From contig CM055908.1 of the NCBI GenBank assembly GCA_029582155.1, positions 20,375,406-20,439,405 on the forward strand: a DNA stretch of 64,000 nucleotides, read 5' to 3'. Position numbers and translations under genes: made by a program. The notes under the pieces are model-generated. The model was given only the letters and a program-made list of their open reading frames with translations, was not told where the DNA came from and ran no database searches. Origin of the DNA: Panopea generosa. Its lineage: Eukaryota > Mollusca > Bivalvia > Adapedonta > Hiatellidae. Below are positions 35,839 to 48,240 of the stretch, in pieces (position 1 is the first letter of the stretch; each line of letters begins with the position of its first letter).

Positions 35839-38800
35839 TATAAAGCGGTATTTATATATATATAAGAACTACTGTTAGCAGTGTCGATTCTTACACATGT
35901 TTTCTTGTTACAAGGGAAAGGGAAGACAATCGTCAACAGTACACACGCTGTTGTCACGTCTTCTGAATATTTGTATACTTGGTATAAACATTCAACACAT
36001 TAATCTGTGGCTGGGTCGTTTGACCGCTAATACTCCTGTGGGACATATGTTTTCCTATTTTGAACAGGGTTGAACCATATGGATATAAAACTATGCACTG
36101 GTTATCACTCGGACAATTCACGTTTACTCACAATCATTTTAACAATCTCCAACACAAGGTATGTTTTATGTTTCACAAAACTAGTAAAATCTTACAATAA
36201 AGCTTGCGTTTGTTTCAATTATACTAAATAACATAAAACAAGTTGTTCATTTACGTATTAACTTTATGGTTGACGTATATAATGCAATATGAGTAAATAT
36301 TCGGCAATTAGTCTGCCCTGGCTTTCGAATCAATTTTTAATCATGTTTATATGTTATTCTGAGTATTTCTCATATTCCTGTTTAGAAGTAAAACGACTGC
36401 AACATAATCAGAAATTATGAAAGAGTTGAATGACGTTAAACTATATCAATGTGAACATAGTTCAGTACAGCCGGGGATGTTGAACGGAATCAAGATATCT
36501 TATTATAAACATTTATAATAATGTAAAATGTTGATTTTGCAGAATGTCTGAATATTTTGGGAAAAAGAAGAAGACTTTTTTTTCAGAAAATGTGATAAAT
36601 TAAACTCTGAGATAATTAAGCACTTCACTTTGAATGTGCGACCCTTCTACAGAAATAGTTTGATGAATGCTTCTGAAGTCATGTATATGCATATCTTTTC
36701 TGATCTAATCAGACAAGCTTTTCGATACTTTGAGATATTATATATTGCGCAATAGTGCTCTCTTTTCTTGTCAGAGTTTTAGTATTTTTATTTATCTTAA
36801 CGTCCGTTTTAATAAATCGATTTGCAACATTACACATAGTATTTTTATGTTTATAGTAATTTGTCTTTTATTTTGTGTGATAGTCTCTTGTAATTCATAT
36901 ATTTGAATGACTATGTACATACTATTGTATGCTATTGATGTTGTTATTGTTATTGCGTTGTACATAGATAAGACTGAAATATAGATTAAATGAAAAAATA
37001 ATATCATCCACACACCGATTGGTTGTGGTTCACCGATCTCTTGTTTAAATCAACCTTCGACAGGATTCCCTTAGGTAATTTAGTTATACCAGATATTCTA
37101 CTTAAATGATAAAATCAGTATGACACATTATTAATCATTGCAAGCAATACGTTTTTGCAATTTCGCTAATATACTTAGATTGTTCGAGGATCTGGTGGGA
37201 AAATAAACACCTGTGTAGTAAGCATTAATCATAGTAGCAGGCCAGCCGTGCTGTCGAAGTATTTCCACGTCATTTATTTGGTTTGTACTTAACTTTATCT
37301 TGTAAACATATAACGTATGTGTCCTGTGATAGCAACACATCTGATACAATTGAAAAAAGTACCAGGTGAGACTGAATTCTCCCGTACCTGTTTAACAATA
37401 GATTTTGACTTTAGCTGCACCAACAGTGTATGTAAGAATTCACTTTACACGTTATTTTCGGACATAGTGAATTAACAAGAATTAGTTTCATTGAAGCCAC
37501 TTTTCATCTAAATTGGGAAAAGAAATATAAATAAAATACTCAAAACAATTGATTGAAATGAAATTATTTCATATCCTAATTTAAATATATTGTAATTTAT
37601 TAAATTAGCAAAATTTGCTAATTATGAATAGTTATTTTATTCAATTGTTTTTAAAACTTCTCATTGTACATATTAATATCTAAATAAACTTAGTTTAACT
37701 TAAAAAATTGATAGCAGCTATCAGCACGACAAAAGTGCTTAATATTTTCATCAATCTGTTCAAAATATCTGTTAAAAAAAAAAATACACAATTTGTTGAA
37801 GATCAGAATATGTATAACGTACATATATTTATGTATATTATAATTAATTATGCTACGAGATGATCAAGCGTTAAGGTTATACGTTATTACACAAAGAATA
37901 AATTGTGCGATGTTCTTATTCAGCTACCTCCATGTGCGTATATATTTGGTTAAAAAGGTTTTACCTATAAGAGAAAAATAAATAACAGAAATAATAATAA
38001 TATTGAAAGTAGTGTTGGTTTATGTAGCTTAAGAATGCATTCAATAAATAAATAAAATTAATAAAAACAAAACAGTGTTTACCAATGCAATATTTTGTTC
38101 AAATCAGCCAAATAAATTGGAGGGGAATATATTCTACAATACGTCAGTTTGTGGACATCGTATGTCAAATTTGAACCACCATCAGTGCCCCAATTTCTCA
38201 CTGTTTAATCCAGGCCTTATGTTTCTGCCTTCGTCCCACATCCGGACAGTAGAATCAAGTTCTTTTAGCTGGTAGTACACCTTCAGCTGGCGTTGTGAAC
38301 ATTTCGTAAAGCCATATTGTTTTTGTAACTGATGATAGATAAATAAGATAAAGGAAACAATGATGTTGTTTTAATCTTATTACTAAATCAATATCATATT
38401 GTAATGATTAGAAACACAAGACATATTACATGGAATCAGACAATTACAAACAGTGAAATTACGAAAACTCCGCCGTGAACATCTGCGTCATTTGTACATT
38501 TCTGAAAGCATAGAAAATATAGTTATATGGATGACAAAAGAGTACAAACTGACAGGAAATATAATTCTGTTGAAGGTTTATGTTTTTCCTCAGTATCTCT
38601 TAATAAAAAATGGTCGCCATTTAAGAAGACATTGAAAATCGACAGAGAGATGCATTTTATTTGAAAACAAGTACCACAGTTTGAATGTATAATGTTCCAA
38701 ACATAACAACCGTGTAAAATCGGCAAAACTTCAGCAACATTTGAGGGTTGTAAAATTTTATGATACAAGAAAGAGAAAGTGGAAATGACAATAAAGTTGC

Positions 38801-40838
38801 GTGGCAGCATGGTTTATTTTGTTATTGCCTGATCACGTTAGCTGGCTGACTTGCATGACTGACATGACTGTATGAAATGCATGTAGTGTCAGTACAAATC
38901 AAACATTGTCTACCATCCGTGATTCTTTCGCGGTGCCGAATTACAAACTTGTTTGTACAATGTGAATAACCAACCGCCATAAAAAATTGAAAATTGATTT
39001 TTCGAAGAAGTAATTTAGATTGACAGGTAAGTAAATATTTTTGTATAACATTTTTAAGTCACAGACAAACTACAATATAAAACAAGCTAGATTCATACAA
39101 GCTAATTAGCTTTTTTCTAAATCCCAATTCTTAGAATTGTTTGTCATTTATGAATTGCAAATGTTATGTAATATACTATGTACAGTTCTTGAATAAAATA
39201 TTGTTTAAACCAATATAAAACAAACGTCCACCGGGAGAGGAATATACAAAGAAAACACCAGCTTTGTATCACAAATACATATAAACTGTACTGAATAATC
39301 AAGGGAAGTCGTCAAAATTATACAAAACTATTCACAAGAATGATTGGTTAATAGTAAAAGCATTAAAGTATAAAGACAACAAGGATACAGAACGACATGA
39401 CAAGTGAACTACAACCAATGGTACCTTATATGGTAATAGCCAGTAACAAAATCGTTAAATGAGAGCTTAAATTCACCTATTTTGTGTAATTAGTCGCACT
39501 TTCCATCCGTCGTAATAAAAACGTACTGTAGTAAATAATTAATAAGACTTTTCGTTGCATAGATTTAAGACCGTTTAATCATTTTTTGTCTAAATATTTA
39601 TATTTCTTTCTTTCTTTCAATCAGATAAACATTTATTAAAGCGGAACTTTTTGCTCGTTCATCATTTCCAAAGAGGATGAAAATGTACAGAGGTGATTAA
39701 TTTCTTGCATGTGTTGTACTTACGTCATCTGACATGCACTTTATACAAACATTGGAACTTTAGTATTTTTAATTATTACATTATCATTGCACTTAAAAAA
39801 ATATAAAGACAATAATTAACGTAAAGATAATATCCAGTAGATCATGCTTTGGCTTTCAACCCCTTTTAGATGATAAAATATGGGATATAGAGCTTTTAAA
39901 ATTGTAAATGAGATTTACAGACAATTATATATGTTTACATAAACGAAATTTTCTTTCTTATTCAAGTCCAAATTTTAAGGAAATTGCTTTAATACCTTTT
40001 GAGAAAATACATGAAATGTCACGTGACGGGTTAGCTGTTCCGTTCAGTATATATTCATCCATAAATTAAGTAGTCTGCTGCAGACAATATAATGCCAATG
40101 CAATATCAGGACGTTCAATTAAAATAAACGTAAACACGTGGTACTTGTTGTATTGGTTGGACATATATGTTCTTTGTTTTTACCACTGTTTGTTGCATAA
40201 TGTAACTAAAATGCAGAAACTGTGCATTTCCAATGATTGAAGGAATTCCTGTCTAGACTTAAAATCATTTATTTTCTCATTGTTCCGACTTATATTGAGG
40301 GTTCAATTACAGATGTGATTTCCCCTTTTCAAGAAATGATCGACAAGAATCGCAGTTTGCCATCTATGGCAAGAATGCTTCAAGTAACACCAATATTGCA
40401 ATTGTTAAACTAATACGAGAATACTGTGGAAAACACAAGAAACTTCCAATATTCATACAATATTTTAATGTTATTAAATAAAAATGCAAAACGACCTACG
40501 TAGTTTCAGCGGAACAAGGTCACGCTATTGGTAAACCAGTTTCCAGGTTTATGTTTGTAATTGTTTAATTCTTAAATTGAAGTTGTGTTTCTTTTTAGAA
40601 ACCATCACATTATCGAAACGGTTAGGTGCAACAATTTAAGCCATCAATATGTGCTTTACTTTTAAACATTTTGTTCCGATATATACAAGTTTAGGCATCA
40701 TTTTTTTAAACAAAAGAAACATTGGATAGGATTAAGTAAGCCTAAGTAAAATAGCTTCCTTTTCCACAAAGAAAATAATAATTTTCCAACCATTGTATGT
40801 ATTAAAATTAATTATTTGGTGATGTTTTAAAATAACAC
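35839..40838. other. AT-rich non-coding sequence, about 5 kb
   Basis: I found no gene, tRNA-like boxes or strong repeat. Small frames (for example 36,792-37,013 and 37,131-37,349 on the minus strand, 38,075-38,275 on the plus strand) carry no motif I know. A short TTTC run is at 39,603-39,618. The whole could be a large intron or intergenic DNA. Confidence 0.5.
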
Positions 40839-40864
40839 GGGGGTGGGGAGGGGTGGGGGCGGGG
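40839..40864 (+). promoter_or_regulatory. G-quadruplex motif
   Basis: Five G-runs of 5, 4, 4, 5 and 4 bases are separated by single bases, giving a textbook intramolecular G-quadruplex sequence with one-base loops on the plus strand. Its surroundings are strongly A+T-rich, so it stands out. The 32-bp minisatellite begins 65 bp to its right. Stable quadruplexes are known to stall replication and promote repeat instability, so it may have helped the array expand. Confidence 0.7.
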
Positions 40865-40928
40865 TCCTCCGTGACTGGGTGGGTTAAGGTGTTGTGGTCT
40901 AATGATCCTGAGATATTCCGACACCAAC

Positions 40929-41907
40929 AGTACTGGGTATTTCATTAATAACCTGTTATATGTACTGGATATGCCGTAAATAACCTGTTATACGTACTTG
41001 ATATTCCATAAATAACCTGTTATGCGTACTGGATATGCCGTAAATAACCTGTTATGCATACTTGATATTCCATAAATAACCTGGTATGGGTACTGGATAT
41101 GCCGTAAATAACCTGTTATATGTACTGGATATTCCATAAATAACCTGTTATGCGTACTGGATATGCCGTAAATAACCTGTTATATGTACTGGATATTCCA
41201 TAAATAACCTGTTATGCGTACTGGATATGCCGTAAATAACCTGTTATATGTACTGGATATGCCATAAATCACCAGTTATGGGTACTGGATATGCCGTTAA
41301 TAACATGTTATGCGTACGGGATATGCTATAAATAACCTGTTATGCGTACTGGATATTCCATAAATAACATGTTATGCGTACGGGATATACCGTAAATAAC
41401 CTGTTATATGTACTGGATATGCCATAAATAACCTGTTATGCATTCTGGATATTCCATAAATTAATTGTTATGCGTACTGGATATGCCATAAATCACTTAT
41501 TATGCATACTGGATATGCCATAAATCATCTGCTATGCATACTGGATATTCCACAAATAACCTGTTATATGTACTGGGTATGCCATAAATAACAAGTTATG
41601 GGTACTGGATGTGCCATAAATAACCTGTTATATGTATTGGATAATTATGTCATAAATAACCTGTTATGTGTACTGTATACGCCATAAATAACCAGTTATG
41701 GGTACTGGTTATGCCATAAATAACCTGTTTTGCGTACTGGATATTCCATAGATAACCTGGTATATGTACTGGATAAGTACATATGCCATAAATAACCGGT
41801 TATGGGTACTTGATATGTCATAAATAACCTGTTATATGTATTGGATAATTATGTCATAAATAATCTGTTATGTGAACTGTATATGCCATAAATAACCTGT
41901 TATGTGT
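40929..41907. repeat. 32-bp minisatellite, about 30 copies
   Basis: The unit is close to CCTGTTATGCGTACTGGATA followed by TGCCGTAAATAA (32 bp). In the left half, units ending TGCCGTAAATAA alternate with units ending TTCCATAAATAA, giving a 64-bp dimer. The right half is more diverged and includes a few longer units with an extra ATTATG or AGTACATA insertion. No open frame of note. Confidence 0.94.
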
Positions 41908-43344
41908 CGGTAATGGCCTCATATCCCATTCATAATAACACAAAGACATGCACTATGTAAGGGTTTTTGAGAAATATTTCTTTAAAATGCACGCAGACAT
42001 ATGAATTCCATTATTTATACTGAAGTGCGTATGAAGGACCGAAGGATATTGATTTACATAAAAAATAAATTATTTTTATAGAACAATGTTAAAAAACTTT
42101 TCCTTTTTTTTTTCCTTTTTAAAATAAACACTTAGTTTGTAGTGTTGTTTTTTTTTTTCAACCTTAAGATTTGTGTTATTTATTTTTACAATGTGTATTT
42201 GTAAGATTAGTTTATGTGAAATAATGACATCTTAGTGACCTTTTTGTATCATCACCACTAACAAAATACGTAGATATCATGTCAATAATTATATAGCACT
42301 GACACGAGCATGACCTTTTCATGATCATTTTTATCTTATATCAAAATAAATATGTTTTTTAACTGATTTATTTTCTAAAGTGCTTAGGCTTTTCAATTTT
42401 ACGCGCCAACATCCTTAAATAACATAACCTGTGGATTATTATTTTTACGCTTTTATATGTTTTATTGACATTTCTCTGTGAAGTATATTTGACAATTTCA
42501 CCAATGGAAATAGTGAAATTAAATTATAAAAAGTAATGATTTTACTGTTTTTCATCAAAATATAAAAATAAAAATTTCCTTTAATAAACATGCATGTCTA
42601 TTACACCAAATAGTAGAAAGTCCGGCATTCTTGAAACGACGTGCATGTTTGTTTGAAAACAGGTTTTATAAGCAGCTACTAAACTAGTGTTTACAATATA
42701 TTTACCTTATACAAACACAACAACAGTATCAACTGCTTATATATTAATTATAAATGTTATACTTACGCTGTTTTGGCAGTTGTGTCTTTTAAATACAACA
42801 TTTGCTGTTATTGCTTTGTATTTTGATAGACGCAATGCATAATTTGGTTGTGCGGCTACTTGTAGTGTAAATAAATGATAAAACAATACGTATAAAACTG
42901 TGAACTAGATAATAAAATGATGTCACGTATCATAATTTTGAATGTACAGTTATCGCGGAGGAGGTTTTACCAACCAAGGTTGCGAATAAAAACACAAAGA
43001 CAGTTGGTTGAAATTGAATCTTTATTTCACCTATAATAAAAACAGGTTACAATATTTTATAACGGTTCAGCATTGAATAATTCAAAATAATCTATAACAA
43101 AATTCTTTATCATTTATCTTAGTCTGGTATGTGTCTATAATATTTCTTTAAACCGCCTGTTTGTCTCTAGATATCAAGATATGGTACCGGTTTTTCAATA
43201 TTTATTTTATTGTAAATGTTCTGTTAAATGATTTTGAATTGATGCTATAGAAAAAAAATGATTGGAATGTATTACCTACTCTCGTTATCAGAAGAAAACA
43301 TACCGTTTTTAAAATAGTATCATTTTAGTATAATATGGAACAAG
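41908..43344. other. AT-rich spacer between two minisatellites
   Basis: No gene or repeat family recognised; short poly-T runs near 42,105-42,115 and 42,149-42,160. Confidence 0.5.
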
Positions 43345-44990
43345 CATCATACCAGTAACATACCAGTTACATGCCAGTAACATACCAATAACATACTAGT
43401 AACATATCAGTTACATACAAGTTACATGCCAGTAAAATACCAGTAACATACTAGTAACATATCAGCAACATAACAGTTACATGTCAGTAGCATACCAGTA
43501 ACATACCCGTAACATATCAGTAACATGCAGTAATATAACAGTAACATACTGTTAACATGCCAACAATATACCAGTAACATACCAGTGACATGCAAGCAAC
43601 ATACCAGTAACATACTAGTAACATATCAGTAACATATCAGTTACATGTCAGTAGCATACCAGTAACATACCCGTAACATATCAATAACATGTAGTAATTT
43701 AACAGTAACATACCGGTAACATGCCAGCAGCATACCTGTAACATACCAGTTACATGCAGGTAGCATACCAGTAACATACTAATAACATATCAGTTACATG
43801 TCAGTAGCAAACCAATAACATACCCGTAACATACCAGTCACATGTAGTAATATAACAGTAACATACCGGTAACATGCCAGCAACATACCAGTAACATATC
43901 AATAACATGTCAATAACATACGAATACATACGAGTAACATACGAGTAACATGCTAGTAACATACCAGTTACATACCGGTAACATACTGGTAACATACCAG
44001 TATAATACCAGTAACATACCAGTGATATATCAGTAACATATCAGTGACAAACCAGTAACATACAGGTAATATACCAGTAACATACAGGTAACATAAAGGT
44101 AACGCACCAGCAACATACAAGCAACATACCAGTAACATACCAGTAACATATCGCTTACATACAGGTAACGTACCAACAACATATCAGTGACATACCAGAA
44201 ACATATCCGTGACATATCAGTGACATACCAGTAACATTCAGGTAACATACCAGTAACATACAGGTAACATACAGGTAACGTACCAGCACTATACTAGTAA
44301 CATACCAGTAACATACCAGTAACATATCAGTGACATACCAGTAACATACAGGTAACGTACCAGTAACATACAGGTAACGTACCAGCAACATACCAGTAAC
44401 ATACCAGCAAAGTATCAGTGACATACTAGTAACATACAGGTAACATACCAGTAACATGCATGTCACATACAAGTAACGTACCAGCAACATACCAGCAACA
44501 TACCAGTAGCATATCAGTGGCATACCAGTAATATTCAGGTAACATGCCAGTTACATACAGGTAACATACAGGTAACGTACCAGCACTATACTAGTAACAT
44601 ACCAGTAACATACCAGTAACACACCAGTAACATATCAGTGACATACTAGTAACATAGAGGTAACATACCAGTTACGTACATGTAACATACAGGTAACGTA
44701 CCAACAACATATCGGTGACATACCAGTAACATACCAGTAACATATCAGTGACATATAAGTAACATTCAGGTAACATACCAGTAACATACAGCTAACATAC
44801 AGGTAACGTACCAGCACATTACTAGTTATATACCAGTAACATATCAGTGACATACGAGTAACATACAGGTAACATACCAGTAACATACAGGTAACATACA
44901 GGTAACGTACTAGCAACATACCAGTCACATAGCAGCAAAATATCAGTGACATACTAGTAACAAACCGGTAACATATCAGTAGTATACCGA
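43345..44990. repeat. 11-bp minisatellite, about 150 copies
   Basis: The core unit is CATACCAGTAA (11 bp) with frequent variants CATACAGGTAA, CATATCAGTGA, CGTACCAGCAA and CATGCCAGTAA. Variants are ordered into larger units: the landmark CCAGCACTATACTAGTAAC near 44,283 returns near 44,580 (offset 297, 27 units) and a variant near 44,811 (offset 231, 21 units). The plus strand is A-rich and T-poor. Minus-strand open frames of up to 155 codons with M-L-L-V-C-Y-W-Y-V-T repeats come from the repeat itself. Confidence 0.95.
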
Positions 44991-46311
44991 CAACAAACAA
45001 ATATACAAAAACTGGAGGTGAATCTATTACATAATCAAATAACCGAAATAAATACATATAACAACAAAAACTCAATAATTCATCAGATAAGTTTCTTGTC
45101 ATTAATAGTTAATGTGATTTGAGTTTATAGGTTTAATTTAAAATAAGCATATTGTCAGTTTAATTTTCGGACTTGTTTCTTTTTTATCCATTAAGCAAGA
45201 TTAAGGCGGAAGAATTACCGCTATGATTGAAATGTATCACTGTATAGTAAATAAACTTTGATTTTCTTCAGTTTATACATTCTAGATGAACACCAGAAAT
45301 ATACCACCATATTAGTTGTAGATTAGACGGAAACTGTATGTGGAGGTTATTTATACACGAAGGGATCTGAGGGTGTTACATATGTCAAAACACCCTGTGC
45401 TTCATGGATCGTTTTATTATATAATAATTGCCTTTCACAGTTAAAATCGAACGTGTTATGTGGCGGACCTTCCGTTTGTTGACCTGTGTAGTAAGTATTC
45501 CTGGCCCTTTATCATAAAAGTCATGCAGGGAAAATAGATTATCGCTCAAATCAGTGCTATGTGAGAATACAATATAGTTCATTATCCTTTAGACTCGGTG
45601 AATTCTAGTAAAAATGGTTACATTCTGTTCTTCCAACAGCTCCTTGTATCGGATATTAATTTCATATTTCATGTAGAAAATACTCATTAATAATCATTTA
45701 TACAAATACACATTTATTATAAACTTCACAGAGGGACAAAAGAAACCCGTAATTTTCTGATAAATTGTAGGTTTTTTGTCCAACTTCAAGACGGACTGCT
45801 ATTCGTTTTGCGCTATTACGGATCGTGAAAATGTATTTTACAGACGAAACATTACGGTAGTATTTGCGAAATGCGTTTTCTTTGATTAATGGGTATTTGT
45901 TATTAATATTTTACTGTTTAATGTAGCGAGTAATTGATTTACCTCTGTTACGAACACAGCATGAGTAATGCCCGATATCCGGGAATTTGATTTCTTCAAT
46001 TAAATAAACACCGCGTGTTAATACGTGTTAATCATTTAATATCAATCAAATCTGTGTATTACCTACAGTGAACCTAAATAAAAAATATGCAAGTCTAATA
46101 AAAATATAATATATTGTTGTTAGTGGAGAATCTTACGCGTCTGCTTGTTTTATTATTGGATTGATTAATTTAGCTAGAATATTTTATATGAGTCTCTTCC
46201 AAACAATATATTATTTTTGCGAACGAGTTAAAAAAATTAAAAACAAATTAATATCAATGTGAGTTTATTTTTTCAAATAACACACATGGAAATGTAAATA
46301 TTCCATTCAAT
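44991..46311. other. AT-rich sequence with no gene seen
   Basis: Unique-looking sequence with no supported gene, tRNA-like boxes or repeat. A 65-codon minus-strand frame at 45,385-45,582 has no family resemblance. Confidence 0.5.
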
Positions 46312-46570
46312 TTTCAACAATTTTCCAGTCATATCGCGACGGTGTCTATTTCAGACAGTATTCCGAGTGCTGCCACATTGAAGTATCATGCCTCAAACAC
46401 ATGGTACATGCATGGTGCCCCACTCAGTCACATTAAACTGGGACCGACTGACCAGACCTAGAGCTATGCTTCAAGTACCATTTTTAAGTCTTTGGTTTGA
46501 CCATGTCAGGGATCGAACTCCTAGGCCACCGATGCGGTTTATACGTGCAACACCGCCAATACTTGTCCGA
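46312..46570 (-). repeat. SINE, molluscan MetaSINE-like
   Basis: Read on the minus strand, a tRNA-like head with B box GAGTTCGATCC is followed by CATGGTCAAACCAAAGAC, GGTCTGGTCAGTCGGT, AATGTGACTGAGTGGGG, TGGCAGCACT, GACACCGTCGCGATATGACT and ATTGTTGAAAA. This order matches, from memory, a SINE group widespread in bivalves and other molluscs, whose usual end is a GTTAAACC-type tail that is lost here. The A box is not clear. It carries an RNA polymerase III type promoter by descent only. A 74-codon open frame on the plus strand over it is a chance frame. Confidence 0.65.
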
Positions 46571-46865
46571 TGTAGATATGCAAAAATATATTGTGTTTTG
46601 TTTACAAAATAGCTCAAACAACTCTTTAAACAAAGCTTAAAAGAATGTAATTGATTTAAAAAAAATATTCTGATTTCAAAATATTTGAATGTAGGTGTTA
46701 CTAATACTTTTGCTCTCAGACTTTAATGCTTTACTTGTTTTATACATAGATCTGCTACAATTTCAAAAATGAAATAGACCGATTGAAATAAGAGCAAATT
46801 ATAACTGCACCTAGCGTGACGTAATATTTATATACTTTTCAAATAATCTTTAATCCAATTTCAGA

Positions 46866-47055
46866 TTTGTCTCCGGAAAATGAATTGTTCCACTGATATC
46901 CATTCATAGCTTTTTTACTGTTAATAATTTTGTCTCCGGAAAATTAATTGTTCCACTGATATCCATTCATAGCTTATTTACTGTTAATAATTTTTTCTCC
47001 GGAAAATGAATTGTTCCACTGATATCCATTCATAGCTTATTTACTGTTATATAAT
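46866..47055. repeat. 63-bp tandem triplicate
   Basis: Three copies, offset by exactly 63 bp, begin TCTCCGGAAAATGAATTGTT at about 46,870, 46,933 and 46,996 and end in TTTACTGTTAATAATTT. They differ at only a few positions, so the triplication is recent. The unit shows no resemblance to the neighbouring arrays. Confidence 0.93.
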
Positions 47056-47366
47056 TTGTATTGGTAACTATTTAATCATAACCAGCATTATCTTGTTTGA
47101 CAGATTATTTTCTCTTTCTTTCTTTGTTATTTGGGTTGCCTGGTCAACTTTACATTGTATCATATAAGTTGGTTGTAAAGTATGTGTTTATGAAATATCG
47201 TACAACTAAAGTAGTTTATATTATCAATAAATCTATTAACTGTTTAGTTCATTATTACGTTTCATTTAGCAATTCAACAACACGTCCATGTGTTACGAAG
47301 ATGAAATTGTATACCAATTTTTATATTTCCTAGTGTTATTGCTGTAAATTTACTTCAATTATTATT

Positions 47367-47369
<3 letters not shown>

Positions 47370-47406
<37 letters not shown>

Positions 47407-47449
47407 TTATATACTTATATATATTTATATATATTTACACACACACACT
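47370..47449. repeat. (AT)n microsatellite with AC end
   Basis: About 32 bp of uninterrupted AT dinucleotides, then degenerate TATATTTATA and a short (AC)5 run. Simple-sequence DNA, probably polymorphic in length. Confidence 0.95.
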
Positions 47450-47694
47450 TGTTTACCTTTACCATTGTAACAATAAATGTAATGTTTCTATTATGATAGC
47501 CAGACTGGAATGATTACGGTCGATATTGTTTAGATCAAACAAAAAGTAATATACCGCCTGTCTGATTTCTTGATTTAAAGTATGTGATAGAATAAATATA
47601 ACACAAGTATTAATCAAATAAAATCCACATTAAAGATACGTTTACTTCAGAAGGAGGTATAATAAATAAAGGGAAGGAGAAAATACATCAGAAA

Positions 47695-47825
47695 ATACAG
47701 AACTAGCATTCAACGGATACAGTCACCAGAGCAATATGAACACAATTAAAGGAATGATAAGTATAAGTAAAATATATACATAGATACGTAAGTGGTGACA
47801 ACATGGGTCACCGCCATGGAATATA
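47695..47825 (+). repeat. Isolated 37-mer-like and 55-mer-like sequences
   Basis: CTAGCATTCAACGGATACAG near 47,703-47,722 resembles a variant monomer of the 37-bp satellite (compare GTAGCATTCAACGGACACAA at about 21,803). About 60 bp further, TACATAGATACGTAAGT and GACAACATGGGTCA resemble the 55-bp monomer (ACATAGATAATAAGTGAGAC and CAGGGGTCA). The following CCGCCATGGA parallels CAGCCTTGGA at 1,550. The same order occurs at 1.42 and 61.0 kb. It abuts repeat R1 copy 2 on its right. Confidence 0.35.
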
Positions 47826-47835
47826 GGTGTAATTT

Positions 47836-48115
47836 CACTATTGATTTTTGTTCTTTATTAAATAGTAAATAATACAAGTTTGAAGGCTTGTCAATCATAG
47901 ATAGACCAAAATGAAAGAAGTGAAACTTACATTTTACTGTTTGTAAACCTCTTCACTACCAAAATATGATGAGAAAAGTAGGGGTCATGTGAAAGTAGAC
48001 TTCCGAAATCATGACTGTATTCATACCCCAATTTTTCAAAGCATCATTTTTTTCCTAAATTCACAATTCAAACATGACAATACTTTCAAAATGTTCAAAA
48101 TGCATCATTAATGTC
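47836..48115. repeat. Dispersed repeat R1, copy 2
   Basis: Same family and orientation as 29,321-29,640, sharing AGTTTGAAGGCTTGTCA, CTTACATTTTACTGT, TATGATGAGAAAAGTA and TTCACAATTCAAACATGACA. This copy lacks about 60 bp in the middle. Its left edge adjoins the isolated satellite-like sequences, and its right edge runs into a weak tRNA-like segment. Confidence 0.85.
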
Positions 48116-48119
48116 AGAA

Positions 48120-48240
48120 GCAACAGCCGCCACTGAGGAACTTCAATCTGGTGAGCGGTTCAATCCTCACCCTTCCTCTGTCGTCATATCATTGAGGAGA
48201 CGATGTAAATAAAAGTAACCCAGACAGACAAATGTGGCAG
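48120..48240 (+). repeat. tRNA-like segment (weak SINE candidate)
   Basis: GTGAGCGGTTCAATCCTCAC has a B-box-like core (GGTTCAATCC) inside a short inverted repeat, GTGAG-CTCAC, as in a tRNA T-arm. No good A box is seen upstream. Possibly a 5'-truncated SINE or part of the adjoining R1 repeat. Confidence 0.25.

Noticed and set aside
35733-35957. 74-codon frame with a His-Thr run
   Set aside because: It is a (TG)n microsatellite artefact.
43422-45102. Minus-strand frames with M-L-L-V-C-Y-W-Y-V-T repeats
   Set aside because: They are products of the 11-bp repeat read with a 33-bp translational period; several overlap in different frames.
37131-45582. Shared ACCTGTGTAGTAAG near 37,210 and 45,483, within two short minus-strand frames
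   Set aside because: The match is 14 bp with little agreement beyond it, and the two predicted peptides do not align; chance is likely.
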